NCBI GenBank assembly: GCA_020852155.1
Contig: JADZBJ010000222.1
Coordinates: 1 to 7,528, forward strand
Source of the DNA: Saprospiraceae bacterium
GTDB taxonomy: Bacteria > Bacteroidota > Bacteroidia > Chitinophagales > Saprospiraceae
DNA: 7,528 nucleotides
Direction of reading: 5' to 3'
Shown here: piece by piece, positions 6,028 through 7,528 of the stretch
Layout of the letters: the number at the start of each line of letters is the position of its first letter
Position numbering within the stretch: position 1 is the stretch's first letter
Made by a program: the position numbers and the translations under genes
The notes under the pieces: model-generated
Database searches by the model: none
Seen by the model: the letters and a program-made list of their open reading frames with translations, nothing else
What the model was told of the DNA's origin: nothing

Positions 6028-7389
6028 CTAAAATCCCAAATCAATACCTGCCAGTATCGTATTGCCTACACATTGACCGGATTCAAGCCCCAGCATACAT
6101 CCGCGACGAAAACACACGCCGCCAATAACGCGACTTTCAGCCTGCTCGCGGGCCGCCTGCGTGTAAGATGTAAAAGTGCGTTCGGGCAATACAAATGAGC
6201 CGACGTTGGTGAAAACCAGGCTGCCAAGATGTGTTTTGTCGGTAAATGCCTGCTCACCCAGTACGCTGGTCAACACCACCGATGCAGCGCCGCCGGCAGT
6301 AGCCGAACCTGAAGTGAAATTCGGATAAGGCGGCGTATTCAACAAGGCATTCCAGGAAGGGTCTATCACCTCACGAAGGTAAGTGACTGGTGTCAGGAGG
6401 TAATATTTGTTTTTATGATACCACGAGACACTATAGGCGTCGGCCAGGGCAAAACCCGTCAAAGCATACACTTTCGCACATTCAGCCAGGTTGGCGTTTT
6501 GAGCGACTAATTGTTGCCGGGCGATACTAATCCAGTGACCGGCAGGCCCGCTGGTTCGGCCTGGGCCATTTTCCCAGTGCATGGCAATCCCTCTGTTAGT
6601 CGCATCGCTCTTGTTAACGTCATAAATTTCCTTGGCATCGGCATAAAATTCAGTTGTCGAATTGATGGAATAGGCAAAAGGCGGGTCGGTTTCACAGGTT
6701 TGGGCATTCTCAATCACGAATGTTTGCAATGTACTCCAGAGCGGCTCGACATTTTTTTGATTGAAAGTAGTTGGATCCCAGTAGAATTTATGCTCGGCAT
6801 CGCGCACAGGAATAGAGGAAACAATGTTTCGAATGACATCCCGCCCGTCGCGTTGAACGCGCGCTGCTATGGTCTGTCCGATCTGAACACCCAGCGCACG
6901 AGAATTATCCCGCACCTGATTACTCACACCTTTGTTCAGGCGTCCGGCTTCGTGCAGCGAAGCCAGTTGATCTACCAGGCTTCGTTGTTGAGGCGTAATA
7001 TCATCCACCAGCACAGGGAATACCTGTTTCATGGCAGTTGCCATCACAATAGCCCAGTCATAGGCCTTGTCTGTCGGTATGGCTGCCGACTCGGAATAAT
7101 CCTGTATTTGTTTGGAAAGATTGCGTGCATTGGGAATGCCGCCGTACACGGATTCCCAGATTGTCATGCCGATATATCCATAAATCCGTGCTGCCTGTGG
7201 GGCAAACAGGAAGTTTTCTTTGATCATGGTATGGCCCAATATCTCCCACTCATGTGCAAATGAACCATCATAATCAGCCGTTTTGTAGGTCTGACTCAAG
7301 ACTTGAGGCGTATTGCCTGCATCTTCTTTTTTACAGTTGCTGATAAAGAGGCCCACAAGGGTGAGGAGTAACAGGAAATAATTTTTCAT
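6028..7389 (-). CDS. Lipoprotein related to vanadium-dependent haloperoxidases, vanadate site degenerate
   Basis: The 453-residue product starts with a lipoprotein signal, MKNYFLLLLTLVGLFISNC, with lipidated Cys19, so it is probably anchored in an envelope membrane. The architecture follows the VHPO/PAP2 superfamily as found in Bacteroidota: helical N-terminal half (HEWEILGHTMIKENFLFAPQ), then HKNKYYLLTPVTYLREVIDP (325-344), TPPYPNFTSGSATAGGAA (352-369) and SRVIGGVCFRRGCMLGLESG (419-438). Compared with the vanadate-site pattern K-x6-RP, SGH and R-x5-H, Lys326, Ser360, Gly361 and Arg420 are kept. Arg is Thr333, the SGH His is Ser362, and the vanadate-ligating His is Cys426. Haloperoxidase or phosphatase activity of the usual kind is therefore doubtful. 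Cys431 and Cys440 lie close by. The coding frame is continuous, so it is not a pseudogene by truncation. It is transcribed convergently to the DUF1343 gene and its start lies next to a repeat element. The superfamily is fairly sure; the function is unknown. Confidence 0.85.
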   Translation of the reverse strand: MKNYFLLLLTLVGLFISNCKKEDAGNTPQVLSQTYKTADYDGSFAHEWEILGHTMIKENFLFAPQAARIYGYIGMTIWESVYGGIPNARNLSKQIQDYSESAAIPTDKAYDWAIVMATAMKQVFPVLVDDITPQQRSLVDQLASLHEAGRLNKGVSNQVRDNSRALGVQIGQTIAARVQRDGRDVIRNIVSSIPVRDAEHKFYWDPTTFNQKNVEPLWSTLQTFVIENAQTCETDPPFAYSINSTTEFYADAKEIYDVNKSDATNRGIAMHWENGPGRTSGPAGHWISIARQQLVAQNANLAECAKVYALTGFALADAYSVSWYHKNKYYLLTPVTYLREVIDPSWNALLNTPPYPNFTSGSATAGGAASVVLTSVLGEQAFTDKTHLGSLVFTNVGSFVLPERTFTSYTQAAREQAESRVIGGVCFRRGCMLGLESGQCVGNTILAGIDLGF

Positions 7390-7405
7390 GAAAAACCGGT
7401 CTTTA

Positions 7406-7528
7406 GAGCGTGTTCGGGAATTGGATTTTGGCCTGCTCTCGAAAAATTTAATTCTGCTCGGCGTTAAAATTTTCGCCTTAGAACCCGACTAAGACTGCAA
7501 ATTTTGCCTTGATCAAAATCAAATTTTC
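7406..7528. mobile_element. Left part of a large palindromic element, cut by the window edge
   Basis: The junction TTA|GAGCGTGTTCGGG (TTA at 7403-7405) resembles the TTA|GAGG junction of the element at 4391. The stretch folds about a centre near 7485: CTTAG (7477-7481) and CTAAG (7489-7493) flank a 7-base loop. GAAAAATTTAATTC (7441-7454) mirrors, imperfectly, the last bases of the window (GAAAATTTGATTT when complemented). The distances from the centre to 7441 and to 7528 are nearly equal (44 and 43), so the window ends inside the right arm. The element starts 16 bases upstream of the minus-strand lipoprotein start codon and must carry or replace its promoter. No open frame of note was seen. 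The palindrome is moderately clear; the mobile nature is inference. Confidence 0.55.

Noticed and set aside
6511..7263. 250-codon open frame on the plus strand opposite the lipoprotein gene
   Set aside because: The minus strand encodes a lipoprotein signal and haloperoxidase-family motifs throughout; the plus-strand product has no recognisable feature.
6028..7389. Lipoprotein gene as a pseudogene because active-site residues are lost
   Set aside because: The frame is intact over 453 codons with a good signal and full family length, so divergence of function is the better reading.

Overview
The window looks like part of a Bacteroidota chromosome, possibly of the Saprospiria/Chitinophagia type. 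Grounds are inference: moderate GC, few recognisable Shine-Dalgarno sequences, A/T-rich gene borders, a bacterial GlnRS, a periplasmic DUF1343/NamZ-type enzyme, and a lipoprotein of the vanadium-haloperoxidase-like family common in that phylum. No species is claimed.

Layout. Positions 1-1307 hold the 3' part of glnS (glutaminyl-tRNA synthetase), whose 5' end lies outside the window. A 109-bp inverted-repeat element (1309-1417) separates it from a tight four-gene set on the + strand (1421-4384). This set encodes an arginyl/leucyl-tRNA-protein transferase-like protein, a 94-residue three-helix membrane protein, an FkbM-type methyltransferase and a GT4-type glycosyltransferase. All three junctions are 4-base ATGA stop/start overlaps, so the four are almost certainly co-translated. 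A second element (4391-4464) and an A-rich repeat stretch follow. Next come a secreted DUF1343 protein (NamZ-like exo-N-acetylmuramidase, 4563-5804), a third element (5801-5962), and a convergent minus-strand lipoprotein gene (6028-7389) related to vanadium haloperoxidases but lacking key vanadate-site residues. A fourth element begins 16 bases upstream of that gene's start codon and runs off the right edge.

How the parts fit. The four-gene unit pairs a tRNA-dependent aminoacyl transferase fold with two surface-glycan type enzymes and a small membrane protein. A role in envelope glycan or protein modification is plausible but unproven. The last two genes act in the periplasm or envelope; nothing in the sequence ties them to the operon.

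The most notable signal is non-coding. Four different long palindromic elements sit at gene borders. Three have flanking structure that looks like target-site duplication: 8 bp with one mismatch, 3 bp TTA, and 8 bp with one mismatch. The third begins with GTAA, as IS66-family ends do, and removing it in silico gives an immediate TAA stop for the upstream gene. The fourth shows the same TTA/GAG junction as the second and permits a precise prediction of the sequence just beyond the window. I found no tRNA, rRNA, CRISPR array, riboswitch or intact transposase gene.
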